DNA from: Deltaproteobacteria bacterium
GTDB lineage: Bacteria > Myxococcota_C > UBA6777
Assembly (NCBI GenBank): GCA_002731275.1
Contig: PCBK01000190.1
Location: forward strand, 1-64,000
DNA length: 64,000 nt
Direction of reading: 5' to 3'
This document shows, one piece after another, positions 51,500 through 61,391 of this stretch. A program made the position numbers and the translations under genes. The notes beneath the pieces were generated by a model. It had not been told where the DNA came from, ran no database searches, and saw only the letters and a program-made list of their open reading frames with translations. The stretch's first letter is position 1; each line of letters begins with the position of its first letter.

Positions 51500-53461
51500 A
51501 TGGCCCAAAGTAGCTACCCACCCCCAAAGTCGTTTCAGGACAAAGCCTACATCCAATCCCTCGAACAATACAAAGAAATGTACCAACGCTCGATCGACTC
51601 CCCCGAAGAGTTTTGGGCAGAGATCGCTGAGCAGTTCTACTGGAAGAAACCTTGGGACAACGTGCGCGCGTTTGACTTCACAGGGGACGTCTCCATCAAG
51701 TGGTTTGAAGGTGCCCAAACCAACATCACCTACAACGCACTCGACCGCCATGTCGAAAACGGAAGAAAAGATCAGACCGCGATCCTGTGGGAAGGAAATG
51801 ATCTGGGCGAAGATTCTGCGCTGACCTACGGTGAGCTGCTCGATGAAGTCTGCCGCTTCTCCAACGCGCTCAAAGCCCAAGGGGTCCAAAAAGGCGACGT
51901 CGTCTCCATTTACATGCCCATGATCACAGAGCTGGCGATCGCGGTCCTCGCTTGTGCGCGTATCGGCGCGATCCACTCTGTCGTCTTCGGTGGTTTCTCC
52001 GCCGACAGTCTCGCCAATCGTATCAACGACGCCAAGTGCGAAACACTCATCACTGCTGACGGCTGCTTTCGTGGCAAAAAACCCCTCGGTCTGAAACAAA
52101 TCGCAGATGACGCTGTTCAGATCTGCAAAGACACTTACCAACACGATGTGAAGCGCAGCATCGTCGTCAAACGCGCAGGCGACAAAATCCCTTGCGAGAT
52201 GACCGAAGGCCGCGACGTCTGGTGGCACGACATCGTCGATGGCCAATCCACCACCTGTGAGCCCGAGTGGATGGACGCAGAAGATCCCCTCTTCATCCTC
52301 TACACCTCTGGCTCCACAGGCAAACCCAAGGGTGTCGTCCACACCGTCGGTGGCTATATGGTCTACACGACGACGACGTTCAAGTACGTCTTCGATTACC
52401 ACGATGGCGATATCTACTGGTGTACAGCAGACATCGGCTGGATCACAGGCCACAGCTACATCGTCTACGGCCCACTCTGCGCTGGCGCGACGACAGTCAT
52501 GTTCGAAGGTGTCCCCACACACCCCGATCCAGGCCGCTTTTGGGATGTCGTCGACAAGTACAAGGTCAACATCTTCTACACAGCTCCCACAGCGATCCGC
52601 GCGCTCGAACGCTACGGCGATGAGCACGTCGAAAAACGCGATCTTTCCTCACTGCGCTTGCTCGGCTCTGTCGGTGAACCGATCAACGAAGAGGCTTGGC
52701 TCTGGTACCACAAAGTCGTCGGCAAAGAGAATTGCCCCATCATCGATACTTGGTGGCAAACAGAGACAGGTGGGATCTTGATCACGCCTCTGCCTGGCGC
52801 CGTCCACACAAAGCCAGGGAAAGCCACACTGCCCTTCTTTGGCGTCAAACCCGCCATCGTCGATGAAGAAGGCAACATCAAAGAAGGTCCCTGCGAAGGG
52901 ATCCTCACGATGCTCGAACCCTGGCCCTCCATGATGCGAACGGTCTACGGCGATCATGAGCGCTTCAAAAACACGTACTTCTCGATGTTCAAAGGAAAGT
53001 ACTTCACAGGTGACGGTTGCAACCGTGATGAAGATGGATACTACAGAATCACCGGTCGCGTCGATGATGTCATCAATGTCTCCGGTCACCGCATGGGGAC
53101 CGCTGAGGTCGAGAGCGCCCTCGATAGCCACACCTCTGTCGTCGAAGCCGCTGTCGTTGGATACCCACACGACATCAAAGGACAGGGCATCTACGCTTAC
53201 GTCACACTCCTTCCGAGTGTACAAAAGACCGATGAGCTGATCCAAGATCTTCGCAAACACGTTCGCAAAGAGATCGGTCCCATCGCGACACCTGATGTCA
53301 TCCACTTTGCCGACGCGTTGCCCAAGACACGCTCAGGTAAGATCATGCGCCGTATCCTTCGCAAGATCGCGGCCAATGAACTCGATAGACTTGGTGACAC
53401 TTCGACACTCGCCGATCCTTCCGTCGTCGACGTCCTGATCGACAACCGCCCCCTCAAGTAA
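51500..53461 (+). CDS. acs: Acetyl-CoA synthetase
   Basis: 653 residues, the usual Acs length. An AMP-forming ligase converting acetate, ATP and CoA to acetyl-CoA. The P-loop-like signature reads [17 protein letters not shown]. Further motifs are [24 protein letters not shown], and [19 protein letters not shown]. The regulatory lysine is in [11 protein letters not shown], the conserved site acetylated in other bacteria. GAGGAGAAG precedes ATG 51500. The gap upstream (51308-51499) shows no clear terminator. Confidence 0.97.
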   Translation: MAQSSYPPPKSFQDKAYIQSLEQYKEMYQRSIDSPEEFWAEIAEQFYWKKPWDNVRAFDFTGDVSIKWFEGAQTNITYNALDRHVENGRKDQTAILWEGNDLGEDSALTYGELLDEVCRFSNALKAQGVQKGDVVSIYMPMITELAIAVLACARIGAIHSVVFGGFSADSLANRINDAKCETLITADGCFRGKKPLGLKQIADDAVQICKDTYQHDVKRSIVVKRAGDKIPCEMTEGRDVWWHDIVDGQSTTCEPEWMDAEDPLFILYTSGSTGKPKGVVHTVGGYMVYTTTTFKYVFDYHDGDIYWCTADIGWITGHSYIVYGPLCAGATTVMFEGVPTHPDPGRFWDVVDKYKVNIFYTAPTAIRALERYGDEHVEKRDLSSLRLLGSVGEPINEEAWLWYHKVVGKENCPIIDTWWQTETGGILITPLPGAVHTKPGKATLPFFGVKPAIVDEEGNIKEGPCEGILTMLEPWPSMMRTVYGDHERFKNTYFSMFKGKYFTGDGCNRDEDGYYRITGRVDDVINVSGHRMGTAEVESALDSHTSVVEAAVVGYPHDIKGQGIYAYVTLLPSVQKTDELIQDLRKHVRKEIGPIATPDVIHFADALPKTRSGKIMRRILRKIAANELDRLGDTSTLADPSVVDVLIDNRPLK

Positions 53462-53488
53462 CCCCACACAGATCCCCACAAACCACGC

Positions 53489-56329
53489 CTACCAAGTCGG
53501 CTGCAACAAAGAGAGCGTCCCCACCTGAGCAGAAGAGATCCCCACTCCTTTGTCGAGGATCTTCAACTCCGCGGCTTTCAGCTTGTCAGGTGCGCCAATA
53601 GGCGTGATGATATACAATCTCGCCAATGACGCCATAGATCCGGACTTCGCGAGTCCCTCTAAGAAAGGTTTGCGCGCGCCAGCCTCACGAAAGTCAGGAT
53701 GAAGCGGCGCAAAAATCGAAAGCTCTGGCAATAACTCACACAGCTCTCCGACGCGCTCGAATTCATAGTTGTCCATTGGCCAATGGTATGTCCGCACACA
53801 CCGCTTTAACCCATCATGCATCATCTCGACCAACTCGATACAATCGGGGACCTGATAGCCATTGCCCGCATAATCTATCAACACGCCGGCGACGTGTAGA
53901 TCTTTGTTTGAGAGCAAACGCCGCGCGTCCTCTCTTGTAAGCTCATGGGGGAGCAGCACAAACGAAGCATACGCACGACTCATCACACCCGCTTCCATCA
54001 AGGTAAACATCGGTGTTTTGGTAGAAGATGAGTGTGTGTCGATCTGCACATGCACAGGGCGCGCGTTTGAAAGCCAAATTGCCAATGCTTCGTGTGTATG
54101 CTGATCCAGCATACTCGTACTGATCGTCATCCTGAGATGACGAAGTCGTCTCCAAGACGCAACCTGTGCTTGCAACCCCGACCAATCGTATCCGTCATCG
54201 TTGTATTCAAAGCGAAAATCCAACGCAAGCGAGACCACATGGTCCATCTCAACATGCGATAACATCGCCTCAAACACAGCAGGATCCGTGAGGCTTAATG
54301 TCACCTGCCGAGCCTCTAACGCCGAAACGTCGGACAGTGGCGTAACATCTCGGTGTGAAAAGCTATCTCGCGCCCCTTTGGGGTACAACCCCTTCCCCTT
54401 CAACGCAGTGATGGCCTGCTCTGCCGCACCACTGACCCAAGAGTGGAGATGACAGGATGTAGGTTGAACCGCCTCAAAAAACGACACGATCGCCGATTGT
54501 ATCGTTTTTTGCTTACCAAATGAGCCGAACGTCACATCCCGAATATTCTCGATCGCTGGCGCTTTTGCCAAACGTTCCAGCCAACGACTACCGTACTTCG
54601 GGTCATCCCCAAGGTGAGCGAGTTGGATGTGTATCGAACGGATGAGTCGCATTTTGGGGGAGGGTTTCTCCGCCAAAAAGTCACGCAGCCATTGATCAGG
54701 TAAGACTCGCTCCATGTCAGGCCATGCTTCGAGGTAGTCTTCGAGTTCTTTGATCGCCTCCTCAAATTCATCAGGTGGCAATTGCAGCTCAAGCCCATTG
54801 ACGACACCGACCAGTGTTTTCCAAGCCTGAAGGGATGGCTGCTCAAACATCATCGCGTCGTGGAGGTGAACTTTGTGTTGCTTGCGACGCTCTTCTTCAC
54901 CGGGAGCGACATCTTCATGGACCAAAAAGGACGTATTATCCGCCTGCATAGAGGATGATGTGTCTCCTCCAAACACCTCGACATCATGTTGACGTAAAAA
55001 CGCCACGACATCCGCATCAAATGATGGTGGGACGCGTAACTTCTCAAGTGTATCGAGTAACCCCGTCTCTACAAAGTTCTTCTCCGCAAACCGAAGTCCC
55101 GCAGCCCCACCCAAACTCGTCGAAGTGCAATGGCGCATATCCAACTCTTTTAACGGTACCTTAGCCAACTGTTGCAAAAAGTCCTCCCCCCCCGACATTC
55201 CGGAATAAATCTCCAAACTGTCCAAACGCAGATAGACCTTCTCCACACCACCCAAGATCACGGGGAGCAGGTGTTTCACCTCATCGAAAAACGCCTTGTC
55301 AGCACGCATGGGAACACTCAACGCGACCTCCTTCAAAGAAGGGAATTCGTCGATATGCTCGGCCAAGTAAGCGTACTGCTCAGGCTGATTTATCCCCACA
55401 CATTCGAGTTGCTTGGCCCACGGTCCAGAGAACAAGCGTGCGCCTTTATCGGCCTCTTTGAGGAGGTATGTTTCGCGTTTGAGATGAATGGCCTTTAGAG
55501 CAGGCAACGAGGTGGCTTTAAGGAGGAGATCAAACGCCCCTTCTGGTGCGCGACTCATCACCAACGTCTCGACATTCTGAAGGTTCGTTGCGGAAGCCAT
55601 CTTCTTGTAAAAGGACTTCTTCTTCTCAAATTGATCCGTCCACCAACCGACATCGAAGACCTTGATGTGACTGATAGATGGGTTGTCGAACACCTTCGCT
55701 GAGAGGGTGCTGTTGAGACCCGCGACGGTGAATGAGAGCGCCTGACAGAGCTTGTGTTTTTCGTGCTGTTCGCCGTTGACGACCTCCGCGAGCCACGTCT
55801 TTGTCAAACGCCTCTGTTCACCTGCACAATCTCCAAAGATCCCATCGTACATAAACTCCCACGAACCAATCCGCTCGCCTTCTTCGAGCCTCATACACGA
55901 CGGCCATGCTTCGATATGTGTCCTGACATATGCCAACAACTCGTCGATTTGTTCGGCCTCACACTCATCGATCAACGTGGAGAGTTCGTCCCAGATCGTC
56001 CGGCTCATGCCTTTCGCCAGCAACGCCCGAGCGTCCCCGATAATATAGTCAAAGGAGCGTTTGTTCGCGTCCTCATCGAACTCCAGCTCACCATTCTCCA
56101 AAAAGGTGTCGATCTGTTCGCCTTGTAAAACGACCAAACCCAATGACAGCGCTTTGTCGATCTTCTTTTGTGAAGCTCGCTCTCCAGCGAGAAATACGTC
56201 GATCTCTTTGTTGATAGAAAAGACAGAGTTCCCACCGGCTTTTGCAATAAAGTCGATGAGAGAGATTTTGGTGTGTCCTTTGATCTTTCCGGTGTAGAAA
56301 ACGTTCGATTTTTTGAGCTTGAGCTTCAT
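53489..56329 (-). CDS. BRCT domain plus LRR-like protein, related to the 45087 LRR protein
   Basis: 946 residues. Residues about 5-85 look like a BRCT domain (VFYTGKIKGHTKISLIDFI, AKAGGNSVFSINKEIDVFL, then KIDKALSLGLVVLQGEQI). Two copies of a helical module follow, one around residue 140 (IEAWPSCMR) and one around 536 (YLEAWPDMERV, then DQWLRDFL). The module is shared with the LRR protein at 45087-46667. Each copy precedes a stretch of irregular leucine-rich repeats (LKAIHLKRE, LKELDMRHC, LRHLRMTIS). It seems to have arisen by internal duplication. No signal peptide, so intracellular. BRCT domains in bacteria usually bind phosphopeptides or DNA ends, but the role here is unknown. Convergent with acs (27-bp gap). 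Confidence 0.65.
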   Translation of the reverse strand: MKLKLKKSNVFYTGKIKGHTKISLIDFIAKAGGNSVFSINKEIDVFLAGERASQKKIDKALSLGLVVLQGEQIDTFLENGELEFDEDANKRSFDYIIGDARALLAKGMSRTIWDELSTLIDECEAEQIDELLAYVRTHIEAWPSCMRLEEGERIGSWEFMYDGIFGDCAGEQRRLTKTWLAEVVNGEQHEKHKLCQALSFTVAGLNSTLSAKVFDNPSISHIKVFDVGWWTDQFEKKKSFYKKMASATNLQNVETLVMSRAPEGAFDLLLKATSLPALKAIHLKRETYLLKEADKGARLFSGPWAKQLECVGINQPEQYAYLAEHIDEFPSLKEVALSVPMRADKAFFDEVKHLLPVILGGVEKVYLRLDSLEIYSGMSGGEDFLQQLAKVPLKELDMRHCTSTSLGGAAGLRFAEKNFVETGLLDTLEKLRVPPSFDADVVAFLRQHDVEVFGGDTSSSMQADNTSFLVHEDVAPGEEERRKQHKVHLHDAMMFEQPSLQAWKTLVGVVNGLELQLPPDEFEEAIKELEDYLEAWPDMERVLPDQWLRDFLAEKPSPKMRLIRSIHIQLAHLGDDPKYGSRWLERLAKAPAIENIRDVTFGSFGKQKTIQSAIVSFFEAVQPTSCHLHSWVSGAAEQAITALKGKGLYPKGARDSFSHRDVTPLSDVSALEARQVTLSLTDPAVFEAMLSHVEMDHVVSLALDFRFEYNDDGYDWSGLQAQVASWRRLRHLRMTISTSMLDQHTHEALAIWLSNARPVHVQIDTHSSSTKTPMFTLMEAGVMSRAYASFVLLPHELTREDARRLLSNKDLHVAGVLIDYAGNGYQVPDCIELVEMMHDGLKRCVRTYHWPMDNYEFERVGELCELLPELSIFAPLHPDFREAGARKPFLEGLAKSGSMASLARLYIITPIGAPDKLKAAELKILDKGVGISSAQVGTLSLLQPTW

Positions 56330-56492
56330 AGCAAGGCCTTTCCTTTGTCATCAAACGCAAGAGTGCATACGAGACAGAGCATCTCCTCTCTGTAATGGAA
56401 CGGACGCACGTCGTTTGTGTTTGTCGCAGAGCATACATTTCAAAGCGAGTATGCCCGACAAAGACCTCCCCTTCAAGGTATCCCCCCTCAAG

Positions 56493-56675
56493 TCATGATG
56501 AGAGCGCTGAACTCTCTTCAAGTTCGATGACACCGTGGAAAGCATCGATCGCGAACATCACATTCATCAAGAACACACTGCCAAACATCACCCAGTACAA
56601 CGTGGGTAGGGGTTTTTGAATCCCAAACTCCACGTATGTCAAACCGAGCACACCAATCAGCCAACCGATCCCCAA
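56493..56675 (-). CDS. Small two-helix membrane protein or fragment
   Basis: A 60-residue frame from TTG 56675 encodes two hydrophobic helices (GIGWLIGVLGLTYVEFG and LYWVMFGSVFLMNVMFAID) and an acidic tail. The frame stays open upstream with a CERCRR segment but without an ATG, so the true start is unclear and this may be the C-terminal remnant of a longer membrane protein. It lies back-to-back with the AraC-type fragment, in a stretch that looks decayed. Confidence 0.4.
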   Translation of the reverse strand: MGIGWLIGVLGLTYVEFGIQKPLPTLYWVMFGSVFLMNVMFAIDAFHGVIELEESSALSS

Positions 56676-56699
56676 GAGCCTTTTGTAGCCAAAGACCAG

Positions 56700-56840
56700 A
56701 ACACGTCGACAACGCTCGCAGATATCGCCGAACAGATTGGCTATTCATCGGAGAGTGCCTTCAGCAAGGCGTTTAAAAAGTTCTTGGGCATTCCTCCAAC
56801 AATGTACCGCAAACAACCCGCCCTCACACCGATATCCTGA
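56700..56840 (+). pseudogene. Remnant of an AraC-family regulator (C-terminal HTH only)
   Basis: The translated sequence TLADIAEQIGYSSESAFSKA followed by FKKFLGIPPTMYRKQ is the second helix-turn-helix of AraC/XylS regulators, including the conserved GYSSESAFSKAFKK and G-x-x-P-x-x-YR. Everything upstream that should make up the first 200 or more residues is missing; the frame before about 56700 encodes unrelated sequence. A truncated, inactive copy left by deletion or rearrangement. Confidence 0.75.
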
Positions 56841-57035
56841 TGAGAGAAAAAACAACCCCCTCCGCCCTCATCTCCAAGAATCTGCTCCTCGCACAGTCCA
56901 CAACCTCCAAGCCGAGATCACAAGCAATATCCATGAATTGACCTCAATAGAGGATACGATTTCGTTGGAGTCATCGGTGTTCTTTGCTATGGTGTGTGCA
57001 ACGATTTGTCACGAGTTGTCACAGGAGCTGAAACA

Positions 57036-57911
57036 ATGTCCATCGTAGAACGCGTCGCTGCCCTTTCCTTTTGGTCACAGAAAGTCACCCCCCAACCCCT
57101 TCATGGTGGTATCACCAATACCAATTTTACTGTCCAGCATGGGGATGAACGCTTCGTCGTCAGGATCGGCGAAGACATCCCAATCCACGGAGTGATGCGC
57201 TTTAACGAGCTAGCAGCTTCGAGAGCCGGACATGCCTGTGGTCTATCACCTGAGGTGGTCTACACCGAGCCAGGGGTTCTTGTGATTCGCTTCATCGAAG
57301 GAAAGACATTCAGTGAAGAAGACATCCAACAAAACGAGACCCTGGAGAAAATCCTCCCCTGTATCAAGCGATGCCATACAGAGCTGCCCAAAGCGCTGAG
57401 AGGCCCCACACTGATGTTCTGGCCTTTCTACGTCAATCGCGACTACATCGCATCTTTACACGAAGACAACAGTCGCATGAAGTCGGAATTACCAAGGCTC
57501 ACGAAGATCAACAACGCTCTCGAAGAAAACGTCGGCCAGATCTCTGTCGTGTTCGCACACAACGACCTCCTTGGAGGTAACTTTATCGACGATGGGGAGC
57601 GTGTCTGGATGATCGACTGGGATTACGCTGGATGGAATAGTCCCTTGTTCGATTTGAGCAATCTCGCGTCGAACAACCTACTCTCCGAGACCCAGGAAAA
57701 ATGGTTGCTGGAGAACTACTTTGAGACCCCCGTAGATGGCGCACTGTGGAAACGCTACTACGCGATGAAATGTGCGTCGTTGCTGAGGGAGGCGTTGTGG
57801 AGCATGGTGTCGGAAATCCACTCCTCCATCGACTTCGATTACGTCCAGTATACCAACGAAAACATGCAGAGATTCAACAAGGTACTGGAGGAGTATAGAC
57901 AGCTCGTCTGA
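57036..57911 (+). CDS. Choline/ethanolamine-kinase-like phosphotransferase
   Basis: 291 residues from ATG 57036 (AGGAG 8 nt upstream). APH/choline-kinase fold: GGITNTNF nucleotide loop near residue 25, FVVRIG with the ATP-contacting Arg, the catalytic Brenner-type loop FAHNDLLGGNFI, and the metal site WMIDWDYAGWNSPLFDL. The IDWDYAG segment and loop fit the LicA/choline kinase branch better than aminoglycoside kinases. The acceptor cannot be confirmed. It converges with the unknown gene at 57948 (36-bp gap). Confidence 0.85.
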   Translation: MSIVERVAALSFWSQKVTPQPLHGGITNTNFTVQHGDERFVVRIGEDIPIHGVMRFNELAASRAGHACGLSPEVVYTEPGVLVIRFIEGKTFSEEDIQQNETLEKILPCIKRCHTELPKALRGPTLMFWPFYVNRDYIASLHEDNSRMKSELPRLTKINNALEENVGQISVVFAHNDLLGGNFIDDGERVWMIDWDYAGWNSPLFDLSNLASNNLLSETQEKWLLENYFETPVDGALWKRYYAMKCASLLREALWSMVSEIHSSIDFDYVQYTNENMQRFNKVLEEYRQLV

Positions 57912-57947
57912 GAGAGGTATCCTGTCCCTATCAACCAAGAGAAGGCG

Positions 57948-58805
57948 TCAGGACATGTACTTGATAAATGGCTGGAAGATACCGGGGAAGTAGAGGGTAA
58001 AGTTTTCGCTGTCTTGCATCGCGAGGGTGTCGAGGGTGTAGCCTTGTTGGTTGTATGTCTTCACGATCTGCTTTCCAGTCTCATTCATCTTGTCGGACCA
58101 GATCTTGTTGGAGGACACGTCGTATTGCATCACGATCCCCCGCTTGCTCGTGGACATCAACGCCTGTCCGATCGTCCCTGGGAAGATCTCATCCCCTGTA
58201 GGTCGGGGATACGCGTACACCTTCTCTTCGTAAAGCTCCTGCTCGATGAATGTAAAACAGATCAACCCTTCGTCGACAAGATCGTACTCCAAGGTCTTCG
58301 CCTCATCGAGCAGTGAGCGTAAAGACGGCCTCTCCATCTTCGCAAAATCCAGAATACGAAAGTACACCTTAAAGTGATTGGCTTCAAAGTCCCAACCGAG
58401 CCCGTAGAACAAACTGTTGGGATCTTCGAGAAAGACCGACTCAACCTCCACGCCGCGCTCTTTGATCACATCGAGCGCTGGGACAAGCGCCTCGTGGGGC
58501 TGGGCCAATGAACCATACGCAAAACGCGATGAGTTCACCTTGTCCCCCTTCACCCTGTGGGAGTAGGTGTAATAGCTGTAATTCTCCTCCCCGGTCCCCT
58601 CATAGACGTCGTCGAAGAATGTCGCCATACGAAAGCAATGATCGAGATAGGTTAATTCGAGCTGTGTGAGCTTCTTGTCGAAGGGGTAAAATGTCTTCGA
58701 GTGCCACGCGAACAGGTCCCGATGCGCCCGCTCTGCACGCTTATTGAAGAATCCTTTGACGCCACTGAGCAGGCGCCCTGCCAGACCTTGTTTTTTCTCT
58801 GTCAT
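57948..58805 (-). CDS. Unknown protein encoded with two BpsA-like enzymes
   Basis: 285 residues. ATG 58805 overlaps the stop of the upstream BpsA-like gene (ATGA), so translation is coupled. The N-terminus is basic (KKQGLAGRLLSGVKGFFNKR) and may be an amphipathic helix. The rest is mixed alpha/beta with aromatic-rich segments (EENYSYYTYSHRVKG, GLGWDFEANHFKVYFRI, GLICFTFIEQELYEEK). No transmembrane helix, signal peptide or known motif. Obligate co-expression with the BpsA-like pair suggests a substrate-handling or partner role, inferred from operon structure only. Confidence 0.65.
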   Translation of the reverse strand: MTEKKQGLAGRLLSGVKGFFNKRAERAHRDLFAWHSKTFYPFDKKLTQLELTYLDHCFRMATFFDDVYEGTGEENYSYYTYSHRVKGDKVNSSRFAYGSLAQPHEALVPALDVIKERGVEVESVFLEDPNSLFYGLGWDFEANHFKVYFRILDFAKMERPSLRSLLDEAKTLEYDLVDEGLICFTFIEQELYEEKVYAYPRPTGDEIFPGTIGQALMSTSKRGIVMQYDVSSNKIWSDKMNETGKQIVKTYNQQGYTLDTLAMQDSENFTLYFPGIFQPFIKYMS

Positions 58806-60049
58806 TTTGCGCGATTCCACCACTTAAAGAACCATTTTTGGACGGGGTTGGGCTGAAAATACGGCAACCGCCTCAACACATATAGCTGTGAATGGACATA
58901 CGGCACGTGCCTGATAAAGTCCAACAACGTCGACTCCACGTCCGGCAACAACGCATCGAGACGCCCTGGCACCTCAGGCTGATCGTCCAAACTCAGGCTG
59001 TACAAGTTAAACGCCGTCTCGATCGAATCAAAGGTAAAACCGAGCTTTGTGAGGCGCTTTTGGAAACGATGCATCTTGCGCTGCTGATTCTCCAAATGGA
59101 GAGGACAAAAAGACATGTAAATGCGCGCATGGCGGTTGTCCTTCAAGCAGAACATCGCCTTCTCCAAAAAGCACCACAGACGATAGTATCCCCAAGGTGG
59201 ATCAAGCGCGACTGCATCGTACTGTTGGTACAACGCAGCGTCCACACCGTCAAACACGAAGTCCGCCTTGTGGCGATGTACGTTGGGCGACTTCTCACCG
59301 ATGAAGTCCAACAACCGGTCGTCCAGATCGACCATGTGTACTTCTCCCGAGAAACGCGGCGCGAGCACGACACTCACGAGGTCATCATCCCCCACAAACA
59401 ACACCTTGCTGTCTGGTGCGTCGAACTCCTGGATCATTCGGTCCGCCCGTCGCTGCGTCGAGTCCGCCGTACAATACAGCTGATCGTAGTCGATAATCGC
59501 CTGTGGTCGCTGCGCCAACAAATCCAATGTCTCATCCGTCACGTCGTTAAAGGACGTCGGCCGTTCGTACTCCAAACGCATCAAATACAAGACCGTCTCA
59601 CCGAGAAAACGAGGCATCATCTGCTTATCAAACTCAATGTCCTTCTTGCCCTCGATCCACACACACAGCCCAGAGATCTGGTCACGTAAAGAGTGGTAAT
59701 ACGACGCAAAGACCGAAGGCTCAACGAGAGGCCAGGTCGGCGGCAGTGGATTGCCCAAGAAGGAGAACAACTTGTACAAAAAGCTGCGGATCTGGTAGCG
59801 CGGGTTGTCAGGACTGAGTTCACCGAGCATGTCGACAAGAGCGGACTCCATCGGTTTGCTTTTGTCGAAGAACGCGAAGGCGTGGTTGGCCACAGACGAC
59901 TGCATGACGATCAGCTTTGACGGCTCCTCTTCGGTCTGCTCGACCTCGGTCTGTTCAACTTCGGTCTGTTCGACCTCGTGAAGCGCCTCGCTCTCATCCT
60001 CTGTTGGTGACTGTGTGTCGGAAGGCTCTTGTGGGGGTGTGGTGCTCAT
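58802..60049 (-). CDS. BpsA-like (branched polyamine synthase family) protein 1
   Basis: 415 residues from ATG 60049 (GGAG 11 nt upstream; the frame extends to 60256). An acidic Glu/Thr/Val repeat (EVEQTEVEQTE) and about 150 uncharacterised residues precede a Rossmann-type domain matching BpsA, N4-bis(aminopropyl)spermidine synthase. It has DYDQLYCTADSTQRRADRM, then KVLFVGDDDLVS near residue 220, VDLDDRLLDFIGE, and VALDPPWGYY near 280. The GDDD and DPP(Y/W) motifs define this family, which adds aminopropyl groups to polyamines using decarboxylated AdoMet. The usual family has DPPY; here DPPW. A second paralogue lies just upstream. Confidence 0.75.
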   Translation of the reverse strand: MSTTPPQEPSDTQSPTEDESEALHEVEQTEVEQTEVEQTEEEPSKLIVMQSSVANHAFAFFDKSKPMESALVDMLGELSPDNPRYQIRSFLYKLFSFLGNPLPPTWPLVEPSVFASYYHSLRDQISGLCVWIEGKKDIEFDKQMMPRFLGETVLYLMRLEYERPTSFNDVTDETLDLLAQRPQAIIDYDQLYCTADSTQRRADRMIQEFDAPDSKVLFVGDDDLVSVVLAPRFSGEVHMVDLDDRLLDFIGEKSPNVHRHKADFVFDGVDAALYQQYDAVALDPPWGYYRLWCFLEKAMFCLKDNRHARIYMSFCPLHLENQQRKMHRFQKRLTKLGFTFDSIETAFNLYSLSLDDQPEVPGRLDALLPDVESTLLDFIRHVPYVHSQLYVLRRLPYFQPNPVQKWFFKWWNRAK

Positions 60050-60161
60050 CAAATAAAACGCTCCATAAGGAAGGATCGTAGACAGCGCGACTTCCAATGG
60101 ATGAGGAAGACGTAGCCATAGAGACGGATAACGACCTATTGTGCGGACACAGAGGGGGATG

Positions 60162-61205
60162 TCAAGCGGAGTGCCACCATTCGAGGAGCCTGGAACGCAA
60201 GGCGCCCGGCTGTGCAGACGGATTCCAACGCAGCTCGTATAGATGAGAGAAGCCAAAGGGAACGTTCTTCAAGATGTTGAGCAGTGGCAACTCGATATCA
60301 GGGACAAAAGAGTGGACCATCTCCATAAACTCCGTCCCCTGTAAACTATACATGTGAAATCCAGGTGTGAGTTGATCGATCTGCAACCCCCATGACGCCA
60401 GACGTCGCTCAAAGACGTGCTTCTTGCGCTGCATATATTCGAGATAAAGGGGACAAAAGGACATAAAGATGCGCGCTTTCTCGCTCCGCTTGAGGCAAAT
60501 CATCGCCTTGTACAAAAAACACCACAAGTGATAGTGATCCCAAGGAGGATCGAGCACGACCGCATCGAATGTTCGCAGCAGTGATTTGGGGATCCCTCCC
60601 AAGAACAAGTCGATAGGTAACGTCGTGACGTCAGGCGCGCGTTCATGGACGTAATCGAGCAGACGTTGGTCAAGCTCGGCGACAAAGATCTCCCCCTCGA
60701 AACATCGGGACAACAACAGACTCCCGAGATCGTCATCTCCCAAAAACATCACCCGAGAGGCAGGTGTGACCCACTGTAAAACACGTTCAATGCGACGTTG
60801 AGAGGACTCAGGTGTGCAGTAGAGCTGGTCATAATCGAGGATCGCCTCAGGTCGATGTGCGACGAGCTCGACGGTCTGTGCAGAGGGCTGATGAAATTCA
60901 CGTGGATGTTCCCAGTCATGCTTCATCAAATACAGCGCACTCTCCCCCATCAAACGCAACGCCATGTGCATCCTCGGTGTCAGTGAACGCATACGATCTG
61001 CGGCGTCGTAGATCTCATTCACCCCATCGTAGAAAGCACGGTATAACCGGGCGTATTCCTTTACATCACACAGCGGCCACTCCAGAGGAATCTCACCCTC
61101 AAGGCAGCGAAATACGTCGTGCAAAAAAGGCCTGATCTGTTCACGAGGGTTGTGGGACCAAAGCTCCATAACCTCCGAGTTTTCTATGTGATTGGCGTGT
61201 GACAT
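60162..61205 (-). CDS. BpsA-like (branched polyamine synthase family) protein 2
   Basis: 347 residues from ATG 61205 (GGAG 6 nt upstream). Same architecture as the downstream paralogue without the acidic N-terminal tail: a helical N-terminal region of about 120 residues, DYDQLYCTPESSQRRIERVL, RVMFLGDDDLGS near residue 155, AELDQRLLDYVHERAPD, VVLDPPWDHYHLWCFL near 219, and a conserved ARIFMSFCPLYLE segment. First gene of the operon; the next gene begins 112 bp later. Two diverged copies in tandem suggest two sequential or heteromeric activities. Chemistry beyond the family is inferred. Confidence 0.75.
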   Translation of the reverse strand: MSHANHIENSEVMELWSHNPREQIRPFLHDVFRCLEGEIPLEWPLCDVKEYARLYRAFYDGVNEIYDAADRMRSLTPRMHMALRLMGESALYLMKHDWEHPREFHQPSAQTVELVAHRPEAILDYDQLYCTPESSQRRIERVLQWVTPASRVMFLGDDDLGSLLLSRCFEGEIFVAELDQRLLDYVHERAPDVTTLPIDLFLGGIPKSLLRTFDAVVLDPPWDHYHLWCFLYKAMICLKRSEKARIFMSFCPLYLEYMQRKKHVFERRLASWGLQIDQLTPGFHMYSLQGTEFMEMVHSFVPDIELPLLNILKNVPFGFSHLYELRWNPSAQPGALRSRLLEWWHSA

Positions 61206-61359
61206 ATAGCTCTCCACTTAGACAACAGCGAGAAAAAAGAGTTGAGGAAAAGAAACACAGGTACACCATCACAAAATGGACGCAAGACCCACCGCGAGAC
61301 GTATTCTCAACGCAGATTTTCCACACGCTACACATTTTCTCAACATCTTGTACATATTG

Positions 61360-61391
61360 TTGACAGTGTAAGGTTGATCACTATGTGATAA
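61360..61391 (+). promoter_or_regulatory. Candidate promoter with overlapping palindromic operator
   Basis: A consensus TTGACA at 61360-61365 is followed 16-18 bp later by weak -10 candidates (TATGTG or TGTGAT). Overlapping them is an inverted repeat TTGATCAC-TAT-GTGATAAA (61374-61392, one mismatch), a layout typical of repressor operators. It lies about 55-85 bp upstream of the lipoprotein gene at 61447 and about 155 bp from the divergent BpsA-like operon. Confidence 0.45.

Noticed and set aside
51485-52627. 380-codon minus-strand frame
   Set aside because: Antisense shadow of acs, whose motifs are unambiguous.
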